This document shows, piece by piece, positions 9,325 through 17,372 of a stretch of 64,000 bases of DNA. The stretch is from [Enterobacter] lignolyticus SCF1 (GTDB lineage: Bacteria > Pseudomonadota > Gammaproteobacteria > Enterobacterales > Enterobacteriaceae). Numbering within the stretch: the stretch's first letter is position 1; each line of letters opens with the position of its first letter. Both the position numbers and the translations under genes were made by a program. The DNA lies in the NCBI RefSeq assembly GCF_000164865.1, contig NC_014618.1, positions 4,030,001 through 4,094,000 of the forward strand, in the 5' to 3' direction. The notes below the pieces were generated by a model, which saw only the letters and a program-made list of their open reading frames with translations, searched no databases and was not told where the DNA came from.

Positions 9325-10863
9325 ATGTCTGACGAATTTGAGCAACGCTGCCAGAATATTGTGACAAGTAAAACGCTAAGCCCGGAACAAAAACGCCACT
9401 TTCTGGCGCTTGAGGCGGAAAACGCCCTGCCCTATCCGGCGCTCTCCGCTGACGCCCGCGCCGCGCTGGACGACGGCGTCATTTGCGATATGTTTGAAGG
9501 GCATGCGCCTTACAAACCCCGCTATGTGCTGCCGGACTACGCCCGCTTTCTTGCCAACGGCTCACAGTGGCTGGAGCTGGAGGGCGCGCAGGATCTCGAC
9601 GATGCGCTGTCGCTGCTCACCATCCTGTACCACCACGTGCCTTCCGTAACCTCGATGCCGGTGTACCTCGGCCATCTCGATGTGTTGCTTGCGCCGTATG
9701 TTAGAATTCTAACATAAGAAGAGATCGATATTCGAATAAAACGTTTCTGGCGCTATCTCGACAGAACGCTTCCTGACGCCTTTACCCACGTCAATATCGG
9801 CCCGCAGGATACCCCCGTCACTCGCGCTATTTTACGCGCTGATGCTGAGCTTAAGCAGGTCGCGCCTAACCTTACCTTTATCTATGACCCGCAAATTACG
9901 CCGGATTCCCTGCTGCTTGAGGTCAGTAAAAACATTTGCGAATGCAGCAAGCCCCATATATCTAACGGCCCGGTGAATGATAAAATTTTCACAAAAGGCG
10001 ACTGGGGTATCGTCAGCTGTTACAACTCGCTGCCGCTGGCGGGCGGCGGCAGTACGCTGGTGCGCCTCAATCTGAAAGCGGTCGCCGAGCAAAGCCGCTC
10101 AGTAGACGACTTCTTTGGCCGGGCGCTGCCGTGGTACTGCCAGCAGCAGATTGACATCATCGACGCCCGCTGCGCCTTTCTCTACGAACAGTCGCACTTC
10201 TTTGAGAATAGCTTCCTGGTGACGGAAGGGCTGATAGACCCGCAGCGCTTTGCGCCAATGTTCGGCATTTACGCCCTCGCCGAAGCGGTCAATCTGCTGT
10301 GTGAAAAAGAGGGTACCGCGGCGCAGTATGGTAAAGACGATGCGGCAAACGCTCTTGGCGTACGCATCAGCGCGCAGCTCGCTGATTTTGTTGAGAACAC
10401 GCCGGTGAAATTTGGCTGGCGGCAGCGGGCGCTGCTGCACGCGCAGTCCGGCATCAGCTCCGACAGCGGTACCACCCCCGGCGTGCGCATCCCCTACGGC
10501 GAGGAGCCGGACCCGGTCAACCACCTGCTGACCGTCGCGCCGCATCACGCTCACTACCACGCCGGCATAAGCGACATTTTGACCCTCGACGAGACGGTAA
10601 AACGCAATCCGCAGGCCGTGATGCAGCTCTGCCTTGGCGCCTTTAAGGTCGGCATGCGCGAGTTCAGCGCCAACGTCAGCGGCAACGATCTGGTGCGCGT
10701 GACGGGCTACATGGTGCGCCTGTCGGATCTGGAGAAATACCGCGAAGCGGGCTCGCGCACCAATACCACCTGGCTCGGCGAAGAGGCCGCCCGCAACACC
10801 CGTATCCTGGAACGCCAGCCGCGAGTGATTAGCCATGAACAGCAGATGCGCTTTAGTCAGTAA
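9325..10863 (+). pseudogene. yjjI: yjjI, glycyl-radical-enzyme-like protein, interrupted by one in-frame TAA
   Basis: One reading frame runs from ATG 9325 to TAA 10861-10863, broken only by TAA at 9715-9717. Codons 1-130 end VRILT. After the stop the frame continues EEIDIRIKRFWRYLDRT and stays open through GTG 9973 to the C-terminus. Together both parts match full-length E. coli YjjI (about 516 aa, from memory), in which the stop position is glutamine. The C-terminal glycyl-radical loop RVTGYMVRLSDL is intact. YjjI's substrate is not firmly known to me; activation would need YjjW. The gene is either inactive or a truncated product plus reinitiation; a sequencing error is the other possibility. 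Confidence 0.88.
9697..9716. promoter_or_regulatory. DeoR operator O1 (deoP1) inside yjjI
   Basis: TATGTTAGAATTCTAACATA is a perfect 20-bp palindrome containing the DeoR consensus TGTTAGAATTCTAACA (9699-9714). Its centre is 568 bp from the O2 centre, close to the O1-O2 spacing of E. coli, where DeoR loops the DNA. The minus-strand TAGAAT would be the -10 of deoP1. The stop codon disrupting yjjI uses the last two bases of the palindrome. Confidence 0.9.
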
Positions 10864-11698
10864 AATCATCCCCTTCTCCTGCGTCGACGGCCCGGGCAGC
10901 CGTCTGGCGCTGTTCCTGCAGGGTTGCAATTTACGCTGTAAGAATTGCCACAACCCGTGGACGATGGGGCGCTGCAACGACTGCGGGGAGTGCGTCCTGC
11001 ACTGCCCGCACGGCGCGCTGAGCTTTCAGGCCGGGCGAGTGTACTGGCAGGAGGCCGACTGCCAGCAGTGCGATACCTGCCTGCATATGTGTCCGCAGCA
11101 GGCGACGCCGATGGCGCAGCAGATGTCGGTCGACGACGTTCTGCAGCAGATCCTCAAAGCGTCGCCGTTTATCGAGGGCATTACCGTCAGCGGCGGCGAA
11201 GCCACCACGCAGCTGCCGTTTATCTGCGCGCTGTTCGAACGGATAAGCATGACGCCCGCCCTGAGCCATCTGACCTGTCTCGTCGACAGCAACGGCGAGC
11301 TGGGCGTGAGCGGATGGGAAAAACTGCTGCCGCTGTGCGACGGGGTGATGGTCGATCTCAAGGCCTGGGACGATCAGGTGCATACGGCGATAACCGGACG
11401 CGGCAATAGCCGTATTCGGGAAAGCATCCGCTGGCTGGCGGAGCGCGGAAAACTGACCGAACTGCGGCTGCTGGTTATCCCCGGGCACAGCGACTACCTG
11501 CAGGCGATCGGCCCGCTCAGCGCATTTATTCGGTCGCTGGGGGAGGTGCCGGTCCGGCTTAACGCTTTTCATGCCCACGGCGTGTACGGGGAGGCGCAGC
11601 AATGGCGCAGCGCCCGGCCGGAGGATGTGGAACCGCTGGCGCAGGCGCTGCGGGACCGGGGGATAAGCCATCTCCTCCTCCCGGCATGCTACTTATAA
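10835..11698 (+). CDS. yjjW: YjjW, glycyl-radical enzyme activase (radical SAM)
   Basis: YjjW is a radical SAM protein of the pyruvate-formate-lyase-activase type, expected to install the glycyl radical on YjjI. It has 287 aa, with the SAM [4Fe-4S] motif CNLRCKNC near residue 30 and two ferredoxin-like clusters, CNDCGECVLHC and CQQCDTCLHMC. These are followed by the conserved SGGEATTQ. It overlaps the end of yjjI by 29 nt and converges with yjjV by 6 nt. The intact activase beside an interrupted partner is notable. Confidence 0.94.
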   Translation: MNSRCALVSKIIPFSCVDGPGSRLALFLQGCNLRCKNCHNPWTMGRCNDCGECVLHCPHGALSFQAGRVYWQEADCQQCDTCLHMCPQQATPMAQQMSVDDVLQQILKASPFIEGITVSGGEATTQLPFICALFERISMTPALSHLTCLVDSNGELGVSGWEKLLPLCDGVMVDLKAWDDQVHTAITGRGNSRIRESIRWLAERGKLTELRLLVIPGHSDYLQAIGPLSAFIRSLGEVPVRLNAFHAHGVYGEAQQWRSARPEDVEPLAQALRDRGISHLLLPACYL

Positions 11699-12472
11699 GC
11701 TGGCAAACAATTTGTTCGTATTGCGGATGAGCGCATCCGCAATAGCGGCCGGCGCTTCGCTACGCAGCTCGCACAGCGCAGCAAATACCTGCGCGGCGCG
11801 TTCAGGGCGGTTCGGTTGGCCCTGAAAGCCGTTTAGCGGCATGTCCGGCGCGTCGGTTTCCAGCAGCAGCGCAGAGAGCGGAAGACGCGCCATCACCTCG
11901 CGCGTTTTGCTCGCCCGCGGATAGGTTATCGTGCCGCCGACGCCGATGTAGTAGCCCAGCTGCACAAAGCGCTCCGCCTGCTGCAGGCTCCCGGCAAAAC
12001 CGTGCACCACGCCGGTGCGCGGCAGGTTATGCCGTTTCAGGTGCATCGCCAGCTTGTCATGGGTTCGCCGGGAGTGGAGGATGACCGGTAAATCATAGCG
12101 TTTTGCCAGCGCGAGCTGAGCGTCAAGCACCGCCTGCTGGCGCGTGAACTGCGGCGCATCCCGATACAGATCGAGGCCAATTTCGCCCACCGCCACCAGC
12201 TTTTCCGGCTGCTGTTTCAGCCAGTTTTCCAGCACCGCCAGGCTCTCGTCATCATGCTGTTCAATTACGATCGGGTGCAGCCCCAGCGCAGCGTACAGCG
12301 GCGCATGGTTATCAACAAGCGCCATCAGCGCCGCAAAGCGGGATGCCTGCGTCGCCGGAATGATTATCTGCTCAACGCCAGCCTGTGCGGCGCGCGCCAG
12401 GCTCTCCGGGACATCATCAACAAAGGGGGGAAAATCAAAGTGGCAATGGGTGTCGATAAAACGCAGGCTCAC
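11693..12472 (-). CDS. yjjV: YjjV, TatD-family metal-dependent hydrolase
   Basis: This 259-aa protein belongs to the TatD/YcfH/YjjV family of metal-dependent deoxyribonucleases with a TIM-barrel amidohydrolase fold. The metal ligands are visible as FIDTHCHFDF at the N-terminus, the Glu in GEIGLDLY, His in ILHSRRTHD, VVHGFAG, and Asp in LETDAPDMP. The start codon is GTG at 12472, which overlaps the TGA of yjjU (GTGA), indicating translational coupling. The physiological substrate is uncertain. Confidence 0.94.
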   Translation of the reverse strand: MSLRFIDTHCHFDFPPFVDDVPESLARAAQAGVEQIIIPATQASRFAALMALVDNHAPLYAALGLHPIVIEQHDDESLAVLENWLKQQPEKLVAVGEIGLDLYRDAPQFTRQQAVLDAQLALAKRYDLPVILHSRRTHDKLAMHLKRHNLPRTGVVHGFAGSLQQAERFVQLGYYIGVGGTITYPRASKTREVMARLPLSALLLETDAPDMPLNGFQGQPNRPERAAQVFAALCELRSEAPAAIADALIRNTNKLFASL

Positions 12473-13512
12473 GCCGAATCCTCATTATCAAACTGCGCGC
12501 CGTGCTGAACGTCGTTCGCCGCGGCGGCAGGCGTCGGGATAACCGATGCCCGGGTGGCGCTGCGCGGCGTATAGCGGCGAAGCGGCGGCCTGTCGGCAAG
12601 CAGCTTACCCATGGTCGCCAGGAAATAGCGTCCGCACTGACGGCCGGTATTATAATCCTCCAGCAGCGCCGGAAGACGGCTGCCGAGCGCCATGCTGCGC
12701 AGCGGCTTAGGCGGATAAATCTCCAGAACCCGGATTTTACCCGGCGGTTTCTCAATAAACCGCTGAATGGCATGGTACGTTTTTTCGTGATGCTGCACCA
12801 GATTCACGTACGGCTGCAGGCTGCTTTCGCCAAGCCAGCGCTCCATACGCTTAAACCACTGCGGGGTGTAATACATCTGCGAAGGCACGGTGCGGATAAC
12901 CACAATGGTTTTTGCGCCGCGCTTCGCGGCCTCCTGCACCGGAACCGCGTCGCTGACGCCGCCGTCCAGGTAGTTCACTCCGTCCAGCGTCACCCCGGTA
13001 CGGTAAAAGCCCGGGATCGCGCTGGAGGCGCGGAGAAGATCGAGCCAGGTCTGGTTGGTCGGCGCAAAATAGCCCGGGGTATAGTCGTCGCCGCGACAGG
13101 CGCACATAAAGAACGCTTTTCCCTCGTCAAAGCGTCGTGCGGCAACGTCCATCGACAGCGGCATTTTATGGGCGGTGGTTTCAACCAGCCAGTCGAGATC
13201 GATAAGGTTTCCCCCACGCACGAAGCGCATCGGGTCAAAAAAATCTCGCGTGGTGGTGTAGCGGGTAATCACCTTACGCGCATAGCCGGGCTGGTTGCAG
13301 ACGTAGGCGGAAAGATTTTGCGCCCCCGCGGAGGTGCCAAACCAGGCGTCGAAAGGGTTAAACGTCGCACGCATGAACTCATCCAGCACCCCGGCGGTAA
13401 AAATGCCGCGCTGACCCCCGCCCTCGCAGACCAGCGCCATCGGCCCTGGACGGAAAGGCGAGACGGAGAGCGGAGCGATGTTTCCAAGCGTCACTGGAAT
13501 TCGCTGTCCCAC
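12469..13512 (-). CDS. yjjU: YjjU, patatin-like phospholipase family protein
   Basis: YjjU is a patatin-like serine lipase/hydrolase. It contains the oxyanion motif CEGGGQRGIFTAG, the nucleophile motif GTSAG and the dyad motif YLDGGVSDAVP. I chose the GTG at 13512 (N-terminus VGQRIPVTLGN) because AGGA lies 7 nt upstream and E. coli begins at the equivalent MGQRIP. This gives 347 aa. A GTG at 13542 would add 10 residues but has only weak ribosome-binding sequence. It is coupled to yjjV by a 4-nt overlap. The in vivo substrate is unknown. Confidence 0.91.
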   Translation of the reverse strand: MGQRIPVTLGNIAPLSVSPFRPGPMALVCEGGGQRGIFTAGVLDEFMRATFNPFDAWFGTSAGAQNLSAYVCNQPGYARKVITRYTTTRDFFDPMRFVRGGNLIDLDWLVETTAHKMPLSMDVAARRFDEGKAFFMCACRGDDYTPGYFAPTNQTWLDLLRASSAIPGFYRTGVTLDGVNYLDGGVSDAVPVQEAAKRGAKTIVVIRTVPSQMYYTPQWFKRMERWLGESSLQPYVNLVQHHEKTYHAIQRFIEKPPGKIRVLEIYPPKPLRSMALGSRLPALLEDYNTGRQCGRYFLATMGKLLADRPPLRRYTPRSATRASVIPTPAAAANDVQHGAQFDNEDSA

Positions 13513-13577
13513 ACTGCTTTCCTGTGTTGATTTTGTTGTCACACCACCATAACGCAGTTTTCACCGCTCTGGCACCA

Positions 13578-13606
13578 ATAAAGCCAGTCCGCTGGACTGG
13601 CTTTAT
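13578..13606 (-). terminator. Stem-loop terminator between ytjA and yjjU
   Basis: The arms ATAAAGCCAGTCC and GGACTGGCTTTAT form a 13-bp perfect stem around a 3-nt loop. On the minus strand the stem ends in CTTTATTGG, a modest U-tract. It lies downstream of ytjA and upstream of yjjU. Confidence 0.6.
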
Positions 13607-13636
13607 GTTACGAAGAATGAACAAACGCGCGGTGCG

Positions 13637-13798
13637 CTAAGGGCGTCGGCGTCCCATAAACAGGCTCGCAAGGAACAGGATAATCCCGACGATAAAGACG
13701 ATTTTTGCCGCGCTGGCCGCAGCGCCCGCCAGGCCGCCAAAGCCCAGCGCCGCCGCAATCAGCGCGATAACCAGAAAGATAATGCCCCAACGAAACAT
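13637..13798 (-). CDS. ytjA: YtjA, 53-aa DUF1328 membrane protein
   Basis: This is a 53-residue hydrophobic protein (MFRWGIIFLVIALIAAALGF..., ending MGRRRP) of the DUF1328 family. It has two predicted membrane segments around a small Gly/Ala-rich turn and a basic C-terminus. The ATG at 13798 has AGGAGGAGCGT directly upstream, a very strong ribosome-binding site. The stop is TAG at 13637-13639. Function is unknown. In E. coli osmY lies next to ytjA; here 268 bp without a convincing gene separate ytjA from prfC. Confidence 0.93.
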   Translation of the reverse strand: MFRWGIIFLVIALIAAALGFGGLAGAAASAAKIVFIVGIILFLASLFMGRRRP

Positions 13799-14034
13799 AC
13801 GCTCCTCCTTCCACCATCGCTGATATCCGCCGCCGGGTAAGCTCAGGCGCCCACGCGGCTGGCCCGAATTCCCCGCCAGGCGGGAGTGCTGCCGTCATCC
13901 ATGAACTTGCCGACTTTACTATAGAACACAATTGCCGACTCGCTCAGGAAACGCGCGAAAAACAACCGATATGGGGGGCGACGCGGCGCAATTAAGAACT
14001 TTCCGCGGTGGAATCAATGGGCAGGATGGCAAGA

Positions 14035-14058
14035 AGAGCACGGCGGGCGCCGTGCTCT
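14035..14058 (-). terminator. Intrinsic terminator after prfC
   Basis: AGAGCACGGC and GCCGTGCTCT form a 10-bp perfect stem with a 4-nt loop, 8 bp past the prfC stop. On the minus strand the stem is followed by TCTTGCC, a short U-rich run. Confidence 0.65.
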
Positions 14059-14066
14059 GAGGAGGA

Positions 14067-15656
14067 TTAGTGCTCGCGCGTTTTACGGAACGTCACGTCA
14101 GGATAACGCTCCTGCGTCAGGTTCAGGTTAACCATGGTCGGCGCGATATAGGTGAGGTTATCACCGCCGTCCAGCGCCAGCTGCACTTCGTTTTTACGCT
14201 TAAACTCTTCGAATTTCTTCACGTCGGCGCTTTCCACCCAGCGAGCGGTCGCCACGTTGACCGATTCATAAATCGCCTCAACGTTGTATTCGCTCTTCAG
14301 GCGCGCCACGACCACGTCAAACTGCAGCACGCCCACCGCGCCAACGATAAGATCGTTGTTGGCGACAGGACGGAAGACCTGCACCGCGCCCTCTTCGGAC
14401 AGCTGTACCAGCCCTTTCAGCAGCTGCTTCTGCTTCAGCGGATCTTTCAGGCGGATACGACGGAACAGTTCCGGCGCGAAGTTCGGGATGCCGGTGAACT
14501 TCATCATCTCGCCCTGGGTAAAGGTATCGCCTATCTGGATAGTGCCGTGGTTATGCAGGCCGATAATATCGCCCGGATAGGCCTCTTCCACGTGGGAACG
14601 GTCGCCCGCCATAAAGGTCAGCGCATCGGAGATAACCACATCTTTGCCGGTACGCACCTGGCGCAGCTTCATGCCTTTTTCATATTTCCCGGACACCACG
14701 CGCATAAACGCCACGCGGTCACGGTGTTTCGGGTCCATGTTGGCCTGAATTTTGAAGACGAAGCCGGTAAATTTCTCTTCTTTGGCAACCACTTCACGGG
14801 TGTCGGTTTTACGCGGCATCGGTGCTGGCGCCCACTCGACGAGGCCGTCGAGCATATGGTCAACGCCGAAGTTGCCGAGTGCGGTACCGAAGAACACCGG
14901 CGTAATCTCGCCGCTCAGGAACAGCTCTTTGTCGAACTCGTGAGAGGCGCCTTTTACCAGCTCCAGCTCGTCGCGCAGCTGGGACGCCAGATCTTCGCCC
15001 ACCGCGTTATCGAGCTCCGGGTTGTCCAGACCTTTAACGATGCGGACTTCCTGGATGGTGTGGCCTTTACCGGTCTGGTACAGGTAGGTTTCGTCTTTAT
15101 AGAGGTGGTAAACGCCCTTGAACAGCTTGCCGCAGCCAATAGGCCAGGTGATCGGCGCGCAGGCGATTTTCAGCTCGCTTTCCACTTCATCCAGCACTTC
15201 CATCGGATCGCGGATATCGCGGTCGAGCTTGTTCATAAAGGTCAGGATCGGCGTATCGCGCAGACGGGTAACTTCCATCAGCTTACGGGTCCGGTCCTCA
15301 ACGCCTTTCGCGGCGTCGATAACCATCAGGCAGCAGTCCACCGCCGTCAGGGTACGGTAGGTATCTTCCGAGAAGTCTTCGTGACCCGGGGTGTCGAGCA
15401 GATTCACCAGGCAGTCGTGATACGGGAACTGCATCACCGAGGTGGTTATCGAGATACCACGCTGCTTTTCCATCTCCATCCAGTCCGATTTCGCATGCTG
15501 GCTGGAGCCGCGGCCTTTGACCGTACCGGCAGTCTGGATAGCCTGTCCGAACAGCAGGACCTTCTCGGTGATCGTCGTTTTACCGGCGTCCGGGTGAGAG
15601 ATGATGGCAAAAGTGCGGCGCTTGGCCACCTCCTGCAAATAAGGAGACAACGTCAT
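14067..15656 (-). CDS. prfC: PrfC, peptide chain release factor 3 (RF3)
   Basis: RF3 is a GTPase that recycles RF1/RF2 from the ribosome after peptide release. The 529 aa are identical in length to E. coli. The G1 motif is SHPDAGKTT near residue 20, G3 is DTPGHEDF and G4 is NKLD, followed by EF-G-like domains II and III. It begins MTLSPYLQEVAKRRTFAI. It is a single gene with a downstream terminator, and yjjG is 89 bp upstream on the same strand. Confidence 0.98.
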   Translation of the reverse strand: MTLSPYLQEVAKRRTFAIISHPDAGKTTITEKVLLFGQAIQTAGTVKGRGSSQHAKSDWMEMEKQRGISITTSVMQFPYHDCLVNLLDTPGHEDFSEDTYRTLTAVDCCLMVIDAAKGVEDRTRKLMEVTRLRDTPILTFMNKLDRDIRDPMEVLDEVESELKIACAPITWPIGCGKLFKGVYHLYKDETYLYQTGKGHTIQEVRIVKGLDNPELDNAVGEDLASQLRDELELVKGASHEFDKELFLSGEITPVFFGTALGNFGVDHMLDGLVEWAPAPMPRKTDTREVVAKEEKFTGFVFKIQANMDPKHRDRVAFMRVVSGKYEKGMKLRQVRTGKDVVISDALTFMAGDRSHVEEAYPGDIIGLHNHGTIQIGDTFTQGEMMKFTGIPNFAPELFRRIRLKDPLKQKQLLKGLVQLSEEGAVQVFRPVANNDLIVGAVGVLQFDVVVARLKSEYNVEAIYESVNVATARWVESADVKKFEEFKRKNEVQLALDGGDNLTYIAPTMVNLNLTQERYPDVTFRKTREH

Positions 15657-15745
15657 AGTCAGTTCTTCTTAAATAGGCACGGCAACGCCGTGCATGTTGA
15701 ATTTGAAAAATGCGGCTATTTTACCCGGCAGGCGGGGACAGGCAA

Positions 15746-16426
15746 TCAATGTTTACACAGGAGTTGCTCCAGCTCGCTTAACGACGTCACGGTCCAGGTC
15801 GGGGTAATTCCATCCGGGGCTTCCCGCTGGTGCGCGTTGAGCCAGCAGGTCGCCAGCCCGGCGTTCATGCCGCCGCGAATATCCGACTCGGCGGTATCGC
15901 CCACCATCAGCACGCGCGAGCGATCCGGGTTACCGGCCTTCTCCAGCGCATAATCAAAGATGCGCGCATCCGGCTTCGCCACGCCGACTTCTTCAGAAAT
16001 AATCAGCAGATCGAAATGGTCGCGAAGCCCGGTCCGCTCAAGGCGGATTTGCTGCAGCGAGGTAAAGCCGTTGGTGATAATGCCCATATTGACCTGTCCC
16101 TGCAGCGCATCGAGCAGCGGCACGGCGCCCGGCAGCGGCGCGCAGATGTCGGCCATCGCGTTCATAAAGGCGTCGTTAAGCTCGCCCGGGTTGACGTTAA
16201 GACGCGCGGCCCAGCTGTCAAAGCGCTGATGCTGCAGCTGCAGCGAGGTGATGGCCCCGTTCTGATAATCCACCCATAGCGGTTTATTAACGGCCTGATA
16301 GTCCTGGAAATCTTCGGCGGTAAACGTCACGCTGTAGTCAAGAAACATTCGCTGCAGGCCGCTGAATGAGTCAAAAGTAAACAGCGTCTCGTCGGCATCA
16401 AAGAAAATCCAGTCCCACTTCTTCAT
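15746..16426 (-). CDS. yjjG: YjjG, HAD-family house-cleaning nucleotidase
   Basis: YjjG is a cytosolic HAD phosphatase that dephosphorylates pyrimidine nucleotides such as dUMP and non-canonical analogues. The 226 residues include motif I FFDADETLFTFD at the N-terminus, motif II IITNGFTSLQ, the motif III lysine in EEVGVAKPDARIF and motif IV MVGDTAESDIRGG. It lies 14 bp downstream of rimI on the same strand and is probably co-transcribed with holD-rimI, as in E. coli. Confidence 0.96.
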   Translation of the reverse strand: MKKWDWIFFDADETLFTFDSFSGLQRMFLDYSVTFTAEDFQDYQAVNKPLWVDYQNGAITSLQLQHQRFDSWAARLNVNPGELNDAFMNAMADICAPLPGAVPLLDALQGQVNMGIITNGFTSLQQIRLERTGLRDHFDLLIISEEVGVAKPDARIFDYALEKAGNPDRSRVLMVGDTAESDIRGGMNAGLATCWLNAHQREAPDGITPTWTVTSLSELEQLLCKH

Positions 16427-16440
16427 CGTTATACCTTGTT

Positions 16441-16887
16441 TTACATTTTTAAGGGTAAAGCCATAATGATCGCGTCTTCGTGCCCCTCGGCGGTGGGGTA
16501 GTAGTTGCGGCGTATCGTCGCCTCGTTAAAGCCTAAGCTTTCATAGAGCGCGATGGCGGCGACGTTCGATGCGCGGACTTCCAGCCACAGCGTCGCAACG
16601 CCGCGTTTTTCGACTTCATCGATAACGTGTTCGAGCAATTCACGCCCTAACCCCCGGCGCTGCCAGGCCGGATCCACGGCAATGTTAAACAGCGTGGCTT
16701 CATCCAGCACCACCTGCGTAATGGCGAAGGCCGCCATTTCGCCGTCTACCGTCAGCTGATAGTTGAGATAGCGTTCTCCCTGATTGCTGGCGAACGTCTG
16801 CTCGCTCCAGGGAAAGGCGTGGGCGCGTTTTTCAATCTGCCAGGCGCGCGGTAAATCAGTCAGGCTTAGGGAAGAAATCGTGTTCAT
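16441..16887 (-). CDS. rimI: RimI, ribosomal protein S18 N-acetyltransferase
   Basis: RimI is a GNAT enzyme acetylating the N-terminal alanine of ribosomal protein S18. It has 148 aa from MNTISSLSLTDLP, the E. coli length. The acetyl-CoA site RRGLGRELLEHV and the C-terminal ALYESLGFNEATIRRNYY are visible. The frame stays open 19 codons upstream, but the start at 16887 matches the family. The gene begins inside holD (32-nt overlap), so it is translationally linked to holD. Confidence 0.96.
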   Translation of the reverse strand: MNTISSLSLTDLPRAWQIEKRAHAFPWSEQTFASNQGERYLNYQLTVDGEMAAFAITQVVLDEATLFNIAVDPAWQRRGLGRELLEHVIDEVEKRGVATLWLEVRASNVAAIALYESLGFNEATIRRNYYPTAEGHEDAIIMALPLKM

Positions 16888-17269
16888 GGGCGCAAATTTG
16901 TTGCCAGAGCGCGGCGCGAGCCGGGGCGCTGGCCTGCAGTTCATTAAAAGCCGGGCTGGTAACGTGAGCGCCTTCCAGCGCTATCGCGTCGCCTTCGCCG
17001 AGCCGCCAGCTGTTGCAACGGCTGCCCTGCGGCAGCATGGCCACACGCTCAGGCGTCAGTTGCAGAACCTGGTCTGGCGTCACCGCGAACGCCCGCAGGA
17101 CATCGCCCATCATCGGGTCTGTCAGCGGCGGCAGCGCATCGGCGACGATCACCAGACGAACATGTTCAGGCAGTGAGATAGCGATTTCGCCCTGCAGCAC
17201 CGTTGGGCGACGCAAAGACCACTGGGTGATGCCCAGTTGCTGTAGCTGCCAGTCTCGTCGGGATGTCAT
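16856..17269 (-). CDS. holD: HolD, DNA polymerase III psi subunit
   Basis: HolD (psi) links the clamp loader, through HolC (chi), to single-strand binding protein. It has 137 aa from MTSRRDWQLQQLGITQWSLRRP, with the same length and N-terminus as E. coli. The frame runs open far upstream through the divergent rsmC promoter region; the start at 17269 is chosen on homology. It is divergent from rsmC (103 bp) and overlaps rimI. Confidence 0.96.
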   Translation of the reverse strand: MTSRRDWQLQQLGITQWSLRRPTVLQGEIAISLPEHVRLVIVADALPPLTDPMMGDVLRAFAVTPDQVLQLTPERVAMLPQGSRCNSWRLGEGDAIALEGAHVTSPAFNELQASAPARAALWQQICAHEHDFFPKPD

Positions 17270-17372
17270 CGCGTAATTCTCCTGTCTGTCAGGCGCGGAA
17301 ATATAGCAAATTCGTCGAACTTGCGCCAACAAACCCCTATAATCGCCCCCGTCGATTTTTGAGGATCTTTTT

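Noticed and set aside
9715..9717. Recoding or read-through of the TAA in yjjI
   Set aside because: UAA is the strongest stop, no SECIS-like or pseudoknot structure is apparent, and the codon corresponds to glutamine and not to selenocysteine in relatives.
14070..15953. 627-codon open frame antisense to prfC (also similar long frames at 59378-61213 and 61197-62735)
   Set aside because: They mirror GC-rich codons of well-identified genes (prfC, hpaGE, hpaDF). They have no family resemblance or ribosome-binding sites and are His/Arg/Ala-rich as expected for antisense reading.
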